NCBI GenBank assembly: GCA_021775915.1 | Contig: JAJFGW010000049.1 | Location: 1-32,721, forward strand | DNA length: 32,721 nucleotides | DNA from: Alphaproteobacteria bacterium | GTDB taxonomy: Bacteria > Pseudomonadota > Alphaproteobacteria > Micavibrionales > Micavibrionaceae | Reading direction: 5' to 3' | Shown here: positions 1 to 9,466 of the stretch, one piece after another | Numbering within the stretch: the stretch's first letter is position 1 | Layout of the letters: every line of letters begins with the position of its first letter | Made by a program: the position numbers and the translations under genes | Notes under the pieces: generated by a model | Told to the model about the DNA's origin: nothing | Databases searched by the model: none | The model's input: only the letters and a program-made list of their open reading frames with translations

Positions 1-2757
1 TATGTCAGTCGTTAATGTGAAGCTGTACCAGCTGCTTGTGTCGGTGCCATCGGAAACTCTGACCCAGAGCGTTTCTGTACCATTCTGATTGCCACCGACA
101 ATATTGAGGACATCAAACCCCCCTTGTGTCAGGTTATGTCCTCTTCCGGCAGCCAGATTTACGCCATTGAGTTCAAAATAGCCGGAATTGCTTTTGGTGC
201 CGCTGTCCCAAACTTCATAGGTGAGGGTGTCGCCGTCAATATCGGCGGAGGTTACAACGGTAGAGGCCAGTACGCTCTCGGCGTTGCCCAGTGTAAGGTT
301 GTTTACCGTGGAAGTAGGGGTGTTGTTGCTGGCACCACCGCCGGAACCGCCTGTTGTAGTTAAGGTAAAGCTTTGCCAGGATGTTGTGTGGACGTTGTCA
401 GAAACTCTGAGCCAAAGCGTATCGCTGCCATCTTGACTGCCGCCGACAATATTCAGCGCGTCAAATTGAGTCTGTGTCAGGGTATGGCTCTTGCTGGCTG
501 CCAAACGGACACCGTTCAGTTCAAAATAACCGGTGGAATTTGGTTTGCCGCTGTCCCAAACATCATAAGTCATGACGTTGCCGTCAGCGTCTGTGGCTCC
601 CATAACACTGGAAGCTAAAACGACAGCTCCATTGTCTAATGTTAGGGCATTGACGGTAGCCACAGGGGCAAAATCGTTGACGGGATCGCCAAAGAGGTTG
701 AAGAGATCATTATAAAGATAAGACACACCGTTAAAGATAAATTCTTCCACGTTATCTATGGTGTCACTGATAGAGCCAGCAAGATCTGCGATCAGTGTGC
801 TGCCGGAAAAGGAAATAGTGAAATCTACGTAATCTTCCAGCCATTCGGCTATGTCGTAGCCGCCGCCGCCGTCAATTGTATCACTGCCGCGTCCACCCCA
901 GAGAGTGTTGTTAGAAGCGTTGCCGGTTAGAATGTCGCTACCGTCGCCGCCATAGACATTTTCAATGATTGTGCCGCCAGCAATAGTAAGGTTGATGCCG
1001 TCGATAGTGCTACTACTCCCAGCCACAAGACTTATATTTGATCCTGTAGTGACCATAGAGGCATTAATTGTATCGGTTCCTCCGGAATCGGTCAGGGTCT
1101 TGCGTCCCGCATCCGCATTATAGAGGCTGAACTGGTCATTATAAAAATAGGTGTCATTGTTATCAATGGTGTCGCCGTTGATGGTCAGGCTCCAGTCAGA
1201 CAGTGTTCCTGCGTTGCCTCCGGCTGCGTCTTCAACACGCAGTGTCCAGTTTCCGGCAGCATCTTCACCGCGGAATTTCTGGACACCAAAATCAAAATCA
1301 AGTGCTGCAAGTCCGGTTATGCCGGATTGCGGTGTGTCCATCAGTACGGCTTGTGTGCCGTTCGGAGAGATTAAAGTAAGAATTAGTTCACCGACTTCGC
1401 CGTGGGCATCGACATCAACATTAACCACAATTGTTTCGACCAGAATATTTTCCGCGCCCGTGACATTGATGCTCGATTGCAGGAAGCTTGCGCCATCGGG
1501 GATGGCTTGATTAACAACTGACGTTTTGTTAATGATCTGCATATTTCCGATTGTGCTTTGTTCTTGCCATGTTTCGGCAAGGCGGGTTGCCGCTAGGGCG
1601 TCTATATTGCCAAAACCGTGATCGTTGCTGAAATGCAGTCCGCTGCCGTTCCAGTTACCGGCAGCGTTGTAGTCCCAATTAGCACTGCCGGAATCATTAA
1701 ATTGAGTTGAATAGGCAATGATTTCTTGCACATCGCGGAAACCAAGACTGTCATTGGCGTCTAGTATAAGGGCGACAACGCCTGAGACAACGGGCGCAGA
1801 GCCTGAAGTTCCAGCAAAATTAGGGGTTGTGCCATTGGCACCGTCCGTGGTGAATAGATTTATGCCTGGTGCTGTGACCAATAATGATGATCCGGCGCTA
1901 CTAAACCATGTTGCTGTGCCGTCCGGGTCCATGGCGCCGACGACAATAGCATGGGGCGATGATTGCATGGGAAGAACATTGGCACCGATGTCTTCGGTTC
2001 TGTAATTTCCGGCAGAAAAAACAATATTTGAGCCCAGACCGCCGCGTCCGTTTGTAACCGCGTCGTCTATAACCCACTGGTTGGTTTGGGTGCCGCTATT
2101 CAGAGGGTTTTTAAAGGTCCAGCTGTTATTAATAACATCGGCATAGGCTGTTGCATCGATAATACCCTGGTTGGTCCAGAGCTCGGGCACCAGATCAACA
2201 TTGAAGGAAACCCCGACACTTTGAGAGCCGTTAGCCTCTGCGCCAATTAGTCCGATTGTATTCTGACCGTGATCCATGCCGTTTAAAGCGCCCATATCGG
2301 CCAGATCAAAACGGATATTATCATCCAGGTCGCTGTGGTTGTAGCTATGCCAGCCATTATCGACAACGGCGACAATAACGCCTGTGCCCGTATAATCAGC
2401 CCACGTGGCCTGCGCATTTATCGAGCCTATATGCCAGCCGATTTCGCTTGCCGCGGGCATAGCCCAGGCGCTGACAAGGATTTCAGCACCCGTATCTGCT
2501 CCGGAAGAGCTGTTTGTCGTTGTGGTTGAAGCAGAGCGACTTTCGTTTTGAGTAATTAAGAAGAGGTCATTCGAGCTGCTGTAAAGGTCAAATTCGTTAA
2601 TACTTTCACTGCGGCTGGCAAGAAGGTCAGAATTCTGACTTTCTTCCTCTCTCAATCCTGAAAGAGCTGAGTCAGCGCTACTGACAGCGCTAGCCTGTGC
2701 AAAGCCTTCTAAATCGTTTGAAAATTCACCCAACTTTATAAACCCTCCATTCTCCAT
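1..2757 (-). CDS. Exported subtilisin/kexin-like serine protease with P domain, RTX repeats and tandem 116-aa repeats (3' end off window)
   Basis: The minus-strand frame is open without a stop for 919 codons and runs off the window. Seen in order: a Ser/Asn-rich N-terminus with no signal peptide; a peptidase S8 domain with catalytic Asp133 (VAVVDNGW), His163 (DHGQNTIG), oxyanion Asn251 (SAGN) and Ser318 (GTSGSAP); a proprotein-convertase P domain at about 405-531; RTX-like Gly-Asp repeats at about 599-638 (GGDGSDILTGN, GGRGSDTIDGG); then two 116-residue repeats from about residue 690 (WDSG...GYFELNGV...LNIVGG...LRVSD). RTX repeats without a signal peptide suggest type I secretion, but the C-terminal signal and any transporter genes are not in the window. 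The start is uncertain: ATG at 2757 lacks a Shine-Dalgarno, whereas TTG at 2733 has GGAGGG nine bases upstream. The His motif departs from the usual HGTxVAG, so activity is likely but unproven. Confidence 0.9.
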   Translation of the reverse strand, partial: MENGGFIKLGEFSNDLEGFAQASAVSSADSALSGLREEESQNSDLLASRSESINEFDLYSSSNDLFLITQNESRSASTTTTNSSSGADTGAEILVSAWAMPAASEIGWHIGSINAQATWADYTGTGVIVAVVDNGWHSYNHSDLDDNIRFDLADMGALNGMDHGQNTIGLIGAEANGSQSVGVSFNVDLVPELWTNQGIIDATAYADVINNSWTFKNPLNSGTQTNQWVIDDAVTNGRGGLGSNIVFSAGNYRTEDIGANVLPMQSSPHAIVVGAMDPDGTATWFSSAGSSLLVTAPGINLFTTDGANGTTPNFAGTSGSAPVVSGVVALILDANDSLGFRDVQEIIAYSTQFNDSGSANWDYNAAGNWNGSGLHFSNDHGFGNIDALAATRLAETWQEQSTIGNMQIINKTSVVNQAIPDGASFLQSSINVTGAENILVETIVVNVDVDAHGEVGELILTLISPNGTQAVLMDTPQSGITGLAALDFDFGVQKFRGEDAAGNWTLRVEDAAGGNAGTLSDWSLTINGDTIDNNDTYFYNDQFSLYNADAGRKTLTDSGGTDTINASMVTTGSNISLVAGSSSTIDGINLTIAGGTIIENVYGGDGSDILTGNASNNTLWGGRGSDTIDGGGGYDIAEWLEDYVDFTISFSGSTLIADLAGSISDTIDNVEEFIFNGVSYLYNDLFNLFGDPVNDFAPVATVNALTLDNGAVVLASSVMGATDADGNVMTYDVWDSGKPNSTGYFELNGVRLAASKSHTLTQTQFDALNIVGGSQDGSDTLWLRVSDNVHTTSWQSFTLTTTGGSGGGASNNTPTSTVNNLTLGNAESVLASTVVTSADIDGDTLTYEVWDSGTKSNSGYFELNGVNLAAGRGHNLTQGGFDVLNIVGGNQNGTETLWVRVSDGTDTSSWYSFTLTTDI
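360..690 (-). repeat. First 116-residue tandem repeat unit in the protease gene (second unit about 5-342)
   Basis: In the protease frame the block starting near TVNALTL recurs 348 bp (116 codons) further on as TVNNLTL. The shared landmarks come in the same order: ATDADG/SADIDG, YDVWDSG/YEVWDSG, GYFELNGV, LTQ, LNIVGG, TLWLRVSD/TLWVRVSD and SFTLTT. The second unit reaches the window edge, so more copies may follow. The layout resembles cadherin-like or VCBS-type modules of large exported proteins. Confidence 0.8.
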
Positions 2758-2831
2758 TATGGAGTAGGGATATTTAGATGGGCTTAAATATAGCTACAAT
2801 TTTATCTTTTAAAGTAGGACTATCTATATGA

Positions 2832-4145
2832 TTAAGCTGCGTTTTTCTTGCCAGCAAAAAGCCGGGGCATGTTTTGCCAGCATTTATAGTAGTCTTTCTG
2901 TAGGCCTTTGTTTTCCATGGCGTATTTGGTCGGGCGCATGACAAAGCGGCTTTCAAACATAAAGGCCAGCGTATTGTCCATATAATGCGGTTTCAGGTCA
3001 TCATTGCTGGCTTTGTCAAAGACTCCGGCATCCGGGCCGTGGGCCGTCATGCAATTATGCAGACTAGAGCCGCCGGGAACAAACCCGCCGCTTTCTTTCG
3101 CGTCATAGACACCGTGGATCAGACCCATAAATTCGCTCATGACGTTGCGATGGAAATAAGGGGGGCGGAACGTGTCCGTTGCCACCATCCAGCGCGGCGG
3201 AAATATCACAAAATCAATATTGGCTGTGCCGGGCGGGTAGCTTGGTGAGGTCAGGACTGTAAAAATTGACGGGTCAAGATGGTCGTAACTGACCGTGTTA
3301 ATCACATTAAACAGCGCCAGATCGTATTTATAAGGCGCATAATTACCGTGCCATGCCACAATATCGAGCGGGGAAGAGCTAATATCAGCGTGCCAGAGCT
3401 GGCCGCCGAATTTGGCAACAAGCTCGAAATTGCCTTCAATGTCTTCATAGGCTGCTACCGGCGTTAAAAAATCGCGCGGATTGGCCAGACCGTTCGCGCC
3501 GATAGGGCCAAGATCGGGAATGATAAAGGGACTGCCATAGTTTTCGCAGACATAGCCGCGTGACGCGCCATCAGGAAAATCGACCGCAAATTTGATACCG
3601 CGCGGAATGACAATGATTTCACCGGGGGAGGCTTCGATCACGCCCATTTCGGTACGTATATACAGCGTGCCTTGCTGTGGCACAAACAGCATTTCACCGT
3701 CAGCGTTATAAAAATAGCGCTTACTGAGCTTCATGGATTTGTTGGAGGCATAAACATGAACGCCTAGTCCGGCCCAGCTTTGTGTGTCGCCGCCGCCGGA
3801 CATGGTGTGTAGCCCGTCAATAAAATCGGTTTCTTGCTGAGGGATAGGTGTAGGGTCCCAGCGCAACTGGTTCGGTGTTGGCGGGGTTTCGTCAAACGGT
3901 GTACTGCGCAGGGTTTTATGTTTTAGTTGTTTGAATGGTTCATGCGCGACCGAAGGGCGAATACGGTAAAGCCAGCTTCGCTTGTTTTGCGCGCGCGGCA
4001 TGGTAAAAGCCGAGCCTGTAAGCTGTTCGGCATAAAGTCCGTAATTCACCTTTTGCGGCGTGTTGCGTCCCTTGGGTAGAGCACCTTCGAGGGCCTCTGT
4101 AGAAAACTCATTCCCAAAACCACTGTTATAATGAAGTTCAGTCAT
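2832..4145 (-). CDS. hmgA: Homogentisate 1,2-dioxygenase
   Basis: This 437-residue protein has the length and sequence of the homogentisate dioxygenase family. The enzyme opens the ring of homogentisate with O2 to give maleylacetoacetate in tyrosine and phenylalanine breakdown. The expected iron ligands are present: His332 and Glu338 in the FHRNVMSEF motif and His369 in MTAHGPD. The N-terminal [10 protein letters not shown] signature is typical. The ATG has a strong Shine-Dalgarno (AAGGAGAAG). It lies 30 bp downstream of tdh on the same strand, so it is probably the last gene of a kbl-tdh-hmgA operon. The other tyrosine pathway genes (hppD, maiA, fahA) are not in the window. Confidence 0.97.
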   Translation of the reverse strand: MTELHYNSGFGNEFSTEALEGALPKGRNTPQKVNYGLYAEQLTGSAFTMPRAQNKRSWLYRIRPSVAHEPFKQLKHKTLRSTPFDETPPTPNQLRWDPTPIPQQETDFIDGLHTMSGGGDTQSWAGLGVHVYASNKSMKLSKRYFYNADGEMLFVPQQGTLYIRTEMGVIEASPGEIIVIPRGIKFAVDFPDGASRGYVCENYGSPFIIPDLGPIGANGLANPRDFLTPVAAYEDIEGNFELVAKFGGQLWHADISSSPLDIVAWHGNYAPYKYDLALFNVINTVSYDHLDPSIFTVLTSPSYPPGTANIDFVIFPPRWMVATDTFRPPYFHRNVMSEFMGLIHGVYDAKESGGFVPGGSSLHNCMTAHGPDAGVFDKASNDDLKPHYMDNTLAFMFESRFVMRPTKYAMENKGLQKDYYKCWQNMPRLFAGKKNAA

Positions 4146-4175
4146 CGCTCTTCTCCTTTATTTTTAGTTTCAGTT

Positions 4176-5204
4176 TTACTCCCAGTCTAAAATAACTTTT
4201 CCGCATTTACCGGAATTCATGGCATCAAAGCCTTTTTGGAACTCATCAACCGGAAGGCGGTGCGTGATAATGGCTGAAATATCCAGCCCGCTTTGCAGCA
4301 TAGCGGCCATTTTATACCATGTTTCATACATCTCCCGGCCATAGATGCCTTTAATGACGAGGCTTTTGAATATGACATCATTCCAGTTGATGTTCATGTC
4401 TCCTGGCGGGATACCGAGCAGCGCAATTTTGCCGCCGTAGTTCAGGGCCGTTATCATGTCACAAAAGGCGCTTTCATTGCCGGACATTTCTAGCCCAACA
4501 TCAAAACCTTCAATAATACCAATCTCTTTTGCCGCATCACTTAGTTTTTCCTTTGAGACATTCACGGCACGGGTGACCCCGAATTGCGCCGCCATTTTGA
4601 GCCGCCATTCATTCACATCGGTAATGACAATATGTCGCGCCCCGGCATGGCGACAAACCGCCGCCGCCATCATACCAATTGGCCCGGCCCCGGTAATAAG
4701 AACATCTTCACCGACCAGATCAAAAGACAGGACTGTGTGAACAGCGTTGCCAAAAGGGTCAAAAATAGCGGCCATTTCACCGGAAATTTCATCAGGGATG
4801 GGAAAAACATTTTCAGCAGGGATAGCCAGATATTCGGCAAAAGCGCCCTGGCGCGTGACACCAACGCCTTCTGTATTGCGGCAGTGGTGACATTTTCCTG
4901 CGCGGCAGTTGCGACAGGTGCCGCAGACAATGTGCCCTTCGCCGGAAACACGTTGGCCGGGCTTTAGATGAGTGACTTCATCACCAATTTTTTCAATAGT
5001 GCCGTAATATTCGTGTCCGACAATCATCGGCACAGGAATGGTTTGTTGCGCCCAGCCGTCCCAGTTATGGATGTGTAAATCAGTGCCGCAAATGGCGGTC
5101 TTTTTGACTTTGATCAGGACTTCGTTCGCACCGATTTCAGGGACCGCTGCATCGTCAATCATCCAGATACCGGGTTCCGATTTTAGTTTGGATAGAGCTT
5201 TCAC
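4176..5204 (-). CDS. tdh: L-threonine 3-dehydrogenase
   Basis: A zinc-dependent medium-chain dehydrogenase of 342 residues, full length for Tdh, oxidising L-threonine to 2-amino-3-ketobutyrate with NAD+. Catalytic zinc ligands are visible as Cys39 (AICGTDLH), His64 and Glu65 (VGHEYYG). Structural zinc cysteines are at 94, 97, 100 and 108. The Rossmann glycine motif is [10 protein letters not shown]. The start is GTG at 5204, which overlaps the kbl stop by four bases (GTGA) and is preceded by AAGGGG inside kbl. This points to translational coupling with kbl, whose product uses the unstable intermediate. Confidence 0.97.
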   Translation of the reverse strand: MKALSKLKSEPGIWMIDDAAVPEIGANEVLIKVKKTAICGTDLHIHNWDGWAQQTIPVPMIVGHEYYGTIEKIGDEVTHLKPGQRVSGEGHIVCGTCRNCRAGKCHHCRNTEGVGVTRQGAFAEYLAIPAENVFPIPDEISGEMAAIFDPFGNAVHTVLSFDLVGEDVLITGAGPIGMMAAAVCRHAGARHIVITDVNEWRLKMAAQFGVTRAVNVSKEKLSDAAKEIGIIEGFDVGLEMSGNESAFCDMITALNYGGKIALLGIPPGDMNINWNDVIFKSLVIKGIYGREMYETWYKMAAMLQSGLDISAIITHRLPVDEFQKGFDAMNSGKCGKVILDWE

Positions 5205-6406
5205 GCTGCCTGCCCCTTCAAAACGCCAAGTTCTTTGCCAACCTCAGCAAAGGCATCTACAGCTTTGTCTATATGCTCTTTTTCGTGGGCGCAGGACATT
5301 TGGGTGCGGATGCGTGCTTTGCCGTCGGGGACAACAGGGTAAGAGAATCCAACGACATAGACACCGCGTTTTAACATTTCACTTGCGAAATTTCCGGCAA
5401 GTGCTGCGTCATAAAGCATAACCGGGATAATCGCATGCTCGCCGGGCAGGAGATCAAAGCCCAGCGCAGTCATTTTTTCGCGGAAATATTCGGCATTGTC
5501 TTTGAGTTTTTGCCGCATTTTTGTGCCGTCTTTTTCCAGCAGGTCAAGAACCGCAACTGACGTCGCAGCGATCACCGGCGCGAGTGTATTAGAAAACAAA
5601 TAAGGGCGGGAGCGCTGCCGCAGCCAGTCGATAATGGCTTTGTTGCCGGAGGTATAGCCGCCGGACGCGCCGCCCAGTGCTTTGCCCAGAGTTCCGGTGA
5701 TAATATCAATGCGGTCTGTGACACCGTGATAATCCGGTGTTCCTGCGCCATTTGGCCCGGTGAAACCGACCGCGTGGCTGTCATCAACCATCACCATGGC
5801 GTCATATTTTTCAGCGAGACCGCAGATGTCCGGCAGATTGGCAAGATAGCCGTCCATTGAAAATACGCCGTCCGTGGCAATGAGCCGGAAACGTTGGTCT
5901 TGCGCTTCCTTAAGGCAGCGCTCCAGATCGGCCATGTCGCTGTTCTTGTAACGGTAGCGCTGCGCCTTACACAGGCGCACGCCGTCAATGATGCTGGCAT
6001 GGTTGAGTTCATCGGAAATGATAGCATCTTCAGAACTCAATACCGTTTCAAACAGGCCCGCATTCGCGTCAAAACAGGAGCCGTAGAGGATCGTATCTTC
6101 CATGCCGAGGAACTTGCTCAGGCGAGTCTCTAATTCTTTATGGATGTCCTGTGTGCCGCAGATAAAACGCACGGAGGCCATGCCGAACCCGTATTTATCA
6201 AGAGCTTCTTGCGCCGCTTTTACGAGAGTTTGATTATCACCAAGTCCGAGATAGTTATTGGCACAAAAATTTAGGACATGCTCGCCGGTGCTCACAGTAA
6301 TATCCGCGCCTTGCGGCGAGGTAATGATGCGCTCCGGCTTAAAAAGTCCGGCGTCCCTGACTTTTTCCAGTTCATCTTCAAGATGTTTTAATAATGCTGT
6401 TTTCAT
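5201..6406 (-). CDS. kbl: Glycine C-acetyltransferase (2-amino-3-ketobutyrate CoA ligase)
   Basis: A 401-residue PLP enzyme of the alpha-oxoamine synthase family. It cleaves 2-amino-3-ketobutyrate with CoA to glycine and acetyl-CoA, the second step after Tdh. The PLP lysine is Lys242 in GTLGKALGG; the cofactor-binding [11 protein letters not shown] and the substrate motif NYLGLG are also present. The length matches E. coli Kbl (about 398). The pairing with tdh separates it from the related enzymes BioF, HemA and SPT. It is the first gene of the operon and is transcribed divergently from the symporter at 6514, with a 107-bp intergenic region holding a dyad. No clear Shine-Dalgarno precedes the ATG. 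Confidence 0.96.
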   Translation of the reverse strand: MKTALLKHLEDELEKVRDAGLFKPERIITSPQGADITVSTGEHVLNFCANNYLGLGDNQTLVKAAQEALDKYGFGMASVRFICGTQDIHKELETRLSKFLGMEDTILYGSCFDANAGLFETVLSSEDAIISDELNHASIIDGVRLCKAQRYRYKNSDMADLERCLKEAQDQRFRLIATDGVFSMDGYLANLPDICGLAEKYDAMVMVDDSHAVGFTGPNGAGTPDYHGVTDRIDIITGTLGKALGGASGGYTSGNKAIIDWLRQRSRPYLFSNTLAPVIAATSVAVLDLLEKDGTKMRQKLKDNAEYFREKMTALGFDLLPGEHAIIPVMLYDAALAGNFASEMLKRGVYVVGFSYPVVPDGKARIRTQMSCAHEKEHIDKAVDAFAEVGKELGVLKGQAA

Positions 6407-6448
6407 GGCGGGCAGCTTATCATTTTTTGCGTGAGGTGCAAGGGTTAG

Positions 6449-6477
6449 CGTGTAATTGACAAGGGGGCAGTTACACG
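6449..6477. promoter_or_regulatory. Operator-like dyad in the kbl/symporter divergent region
   Basis: Perfect 7-bp inverted arms CGTGTAA (6449-6455) and TTACACG (6471-6477) are separated by 15 bp, with an extra TG/CA pair inside after one mismatch. The dyad overlaps a TTGACA hexamer (6456-6461) and a possible plus-strand promoter, TTACAC (6471) with TATAAC 17 bp further (6494). Its position between divergent genes suits a shared regulator, but none is encoded nearby. Confidence 0.35.
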
Positions 6478-6513
6478 GCAGATTGATTGGCTTTATAACA
6501 GGGAAAATTATTC

Positions 6514-7935
6514 GTGTCAGACGTTGTTTTATATAGCTTTTTTATATTCCTTGGCGGGTTTATTTTTATTGGCCTTCTTTCTGTGCGCAAGCGGCAGAAA
6601 TCAGCCGAAGATTATTTGCTGGCGAGCCGCAGTATTAGTCCGGCCTTTGTCGGGCTTTCGGGCGCGGCCTCTACGGCTAGCGGATTTGGCTTTACCGGAA
6701 TTATTGGTTTTGGTTATGTGATGGGGTTGGCTGGCGCGTGGTTCATCTTTGGGATCATTGCCGGGTCATTTGCTGCTTTTTGGCTGACATCAAGGCGTTT
6801 TAGGACATATTCGCAGCGGCGCAATTCAGTGTCATATACAGAGTTTTTGGCCACAGGGACGCAGCTTAAAGCGCGTTATTTGCAAGTGGTTCTGGGGCTT
6901 GTCAGTATTGTTGCTGTGACCTTATATGCCACGGCGCAGCTTACGGCGGGCAGTAAGGCGCTGCATGTTATGTTTGAATGGGATTACAATGCCGGGGCCA
7001 TTCTGGGCGCTATTATTGTGCTGATTTATTGCTGGGCGGGGGGGATCCGCGCCTCTATCTGGACGGACGTGGCGCAGATTATCGTTATGTATGTTGCGAT
7101 GAGTCTCCTCATGATTACAGCGCTTCATGAAATTGGAGGCTTTAGTGGGCTTTATCAAGCCCTCAAATCTATAGACCCGAAGCTGGTGGCTATTTTTCCG
7201 CAGGATAATCCGTTTGGGCCGCTGCTGTTTATCGCGGGCTGTCTATCTGTTGGAATTAGCTTTATCGGTTTTCCGCATGTGATGGTGCGGTTTATGACGC
7301 TCAAAAATGCAAAGGATACAAAGAAGGCGGTGCTTTGGTACGAAGGGTCTTACGGCGCGTTTTATATTACGGCTTATATTGTTGCGCTTTGCACGCGGGT
7401 GCTCGTGCCGGATGCTGCGGATTTTGATAAGGAGCTGGCGTTGCCATCGCTGGCGATCGAGCTTTTGCCGGATATTCTGGTCGGGGTTATCCTCGCCGGA
7501 ATTTTTGCCGGCACGATTTCGACGGCAGATTCGCTTGTTCTTAGTAGTACGGCGAATCTCTCGCGTGATATATTCCACAAATACAAAGATTCTTACATGT
7601 TTATGAAGATCAGCACCTTTGCGGTGACTATGCTGGCACTGGTGATTGCTTTGGTTGGCAGTAAGAGCGTTTTTGACCTTGTCATGTTTGTGATCGCGAT
7701 TATGGGGGCAGGGTTTGCGCCTCTGCTTTTGATCCGGGTGATGCGTTGGAAAATCACGGAAACCTTGGCGCTGCTTATGATTGCAGGCGGTTTAGCGGCG
7801 GCGGTTTATTGGCGGATGCAAGGTTATCACGCGCATGTTTTTGACTCGTTGCCGGGTATGATGAGTGCGATGGTGATCTATGCTATGGGGCGTCTTTATC
7901 TATTTCAAAACAGAAAGCTTGCAAAATCGTCGTAA
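6514..7935 (+). CDS. Sodium:solute symporter (SSS family, PutP-like)
   Basis: A 473-residue, strongly hydrophobic protein with about 12-13 predicted membrane helices, belonging to the SSS family of inner-membrane Na+-coupled symporters. Family marks are the early EDYLLASRS segment, the glycine-rich [13 protein letters not shown] helix, [14 protein letters not shown], and [24 protein letters not shown], which matches the conserved Na+-site helix. The closest well-known relatives are proline and pantothenate transporters, but the substrate cannot be read from sequence. The start is GTG at 6514 with GGGA about ten bases upstream. Divergence from kbl-tdh-hmgA makes amino acid uptake an attractive but unproven role. 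Confidence 0.9.
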   Translation: MSDVVLYSFFIFLGGFIFIGLLSVRKRQKSAEDYLLASRSISPAFVGLSGAASTASGFGFTGIIGFGYVMGLAGAWFIFGIIAGSFAAFWLTSRRFRTYSQRRNSVSYTEFLATGTQLKARYLQVVLGLVSIVAVTLYATAQLTAGSKALHVMFEWDYNAGAILGAIIVLIYCWAGGIRASIWTDVAQIIVMYVAMSLLMITALHEIGGFSGLYQALKSIDPKLVAIFPQDNPFGPLLFIAGCLSVGISFIGFPHVMVRFMTLKNAKDTKKAVLWYEGSYGAFYITAYIVALCTRVLVPDAADFDKELALPSLAIELLPDILVGVILAGIFAGTISTADSLVLSSTANLSRDIFHKYKDSYMFMKISTFAVTMLALVIALVGSKSVFDLVMFVIAIMGAGFAPLLLIRVMRWKITETLALLMIAGGLAAAVYWRMQGYHAHVFDSLPGMMSAMVIYAMGRLYLFQNRKLAKSS

Positions 7936-7977
7936 ATTGCATATCTCTATGCCTCACAACTATTTCAGAAAGTGCCT

Positions 7978-9342
7978 ATGAGTTTTGAAGACCTCGGTTT
8001 AAGCCCGGAAATTTTAAAAGCCATTTCAGAATGTGGTTATACAGAGCCAACGCCTATTCAGGCCAAGGCCATCCCGCCCATATTGATGACGCGTGATGTG
8101 CTCGGCCTTGCTCAAACGGGGACAGGCAAGACGGCGAGCTTTATTCTGCCGATGATTGAAGTTCTGGCAGGCGGGCAGGCAAAAGCGCGTATGCCGCGCT
8201 CACTTGTACTCGCACCGACGCGGGAACTCGCGGCACAGGTCGCAGATAATTTTGACCAGTATGGTAAATATCTAAAGCTAAACAAAGCGCTTCTGGTTGG
8301 TGGCGAGTCGGTTATGGAGCAGAAAAAAGTGCTCGATAAAGGCGTTGATGTGTTGATCGCTACGCCGGGACGTTTGCTCGATCTTTTTGAGCGCGGGTCT
8401 ATTTTGCTCAATGATATTAAAATTCTCGTGATTGATGAAGCTGACCGTATGCTGGATATGGGGTTCATTCCCGATATTGAAAAAATCATCGCGATGGTAC
8501 CGCCATTACGGCAAACTCTTTTGTTCTCGGCAACAATGCCGAAGGAAATCAAGGGACTAGCCGATAAACTTCTGAGTAACCCTAAAGAGGTTTCTGTTGC
8601 GCCGCCTGCTTCTCCGGCGGAAACGGTCAGGCAGTCTTTGGTCTGGACTCCTAAAAACAGAAAACGGGACACACTTAACGAGATCATCAAACAGGAAGAC
8701 GTGAAGAACGCTTTTGTTTTTTGTAATCGCAAGCGCGATATTGACGGCTTGGCGGAATGGTTGACCAAGAAGGGTTATTCTGTCGCACCGCTTCATGGTG
8801 ATATGCCTCAAACCAAGCGTTACGAAACGCTTGAGCGGTTTAAGGCCGGTAAAGTTACACTGCTGATTTGCAGCGATGTTGCGGCACGAGGTCTTGATGT
8901 CGCGGGCATGAGTCACGTTTTTAATTATGACGTTCCCATGCATGCTGATGATTATATTCACCGGATTGGCCGGACGGGACGCGCCGGTATGAAGGGTACG
9001 GCCTTTACACTTGCTGCGACAGGTGGGGATGATATTAAGTTTGTAAAATCAATTGAATATCTTATTAAGAAACCTCTGCCGGTTGAAAAGCTGGGAGCTG
9101 GGAAACAGGCTCCACAAAAGCAGGCTCCACAAAAGCAGGCTGCGCAAAAACAGGATACACAACAAAAAAAGCCTCCGCAAAAGCAGGAGAGGAGAGTTTC
9201 TGAGAAGAAGGCTCAGCCTGAGACCCAACCTAAAAAGTCTCGCGATGTTTCTCAAAAGAGTGTTCCTAAAAATCAGGACAAAGTCCAAGGTGATGACGTT
9301 GCCGGTTTTGGTGATGAAGTTCCTGATTTTTTTGGCCGTTAA
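7978..9342 (+). CDS. rhlE: DEAD-box ATP-dependent RNA helicase, RhlE type
   Basis: All DEAD-box motifs are present in order: Q motif (TPIQAKAIPPIL), Walker A AQTGTGKT, PTRELAAQV, TPGRLLD, DEADRMLDMGF, SAT, the second-domain ARGLDV and HRIGRTGRAG. The MSFEDLGLS opening is typical of RhlE, which helps ribosome maturation and RNA turnover. I place the start at the ATG (7978); a GTG two codons upstream (7972) is possible. The last about 90 residues form a disordered Lys/Gln-rich basic tail probably used for RNA binding. It contains four copies of a 15-bp repeat (KQAPQ units). The symporter gene ends 42 bp upstream. Confidence 0.93.
   Translation: MSFEDLGLSPEILKAISECGYTEPTPIQAKAIPPILMTRDVLGLAQTGTGKTASFILPMIEVLAGGQAKARMPRSLVLAPTRELAAQVADNFDQYGKYLKLNKALLVGGESVMEQKKVLDKGVDVLIATPGRLLDLFERGSILLNDIKILVIDEADRMLDMGFIPDIEKIIAMVPPLRQTLLFSATMPKEIKGLADKLLSNPKEVSVAPPASPAETVRQSLVWTPKNRKRDTLNEIIKQEDVKNAFVFCNRKRDIDGLAEWLTKKGYSVAPLHGDMPQTKRYETLERFKAGKVTLLICSDVAARGLDVAGMSHVFNYDVPMHADDYIHRIGRTGRAGMKGTAFTLAATGGDDIKFVKSIEYLIKKPLPVEKLGAGKQAPQKQAPQKQAAQKQDTQQKKPPQKQERRVSEKKAQPETQPKKSRDVSQKSVPKNQDKVQGDDVAGFGDEVPDFFGR
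9106..9165 (+). repeat. 15-bp tandem repeat (four units) in the rhlE tail
   Basis: Two identical copies of CAGGCTCCACAAAAG are followed by two degenerate copies, each 15 bp, encoding QAPQK-type units. The period is a multiple of three, so copy-number change would alter the tail length without a frameshift. Confidence 0.85.
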
Positions 9343-9466
9343 AGTAAACAAAAGCACACAGTTTTTAGCAGGAAAATTAGCAGGTTCCCTTGACTTGTAA
9401 GGGGTTTTGACTGCAAAATTCAACAGTGACTTCTGTCAATAATTCTTAATCGTCTAATCAAACCTT

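Noticed and set aside
124-2529. Several plus-strand open frames across the first 2.5 kb
   Set aside because: All lie antisense to the continuous 919-codon protease frame, and similar ones recur because the underlying DNA repeats.
8112-8768. 218-codon minus-strand open frame inside the helicase gene
   Set aside because: Shadow of the conserved DEAD-box motifs; serine-rich mirror translation with no start signals.
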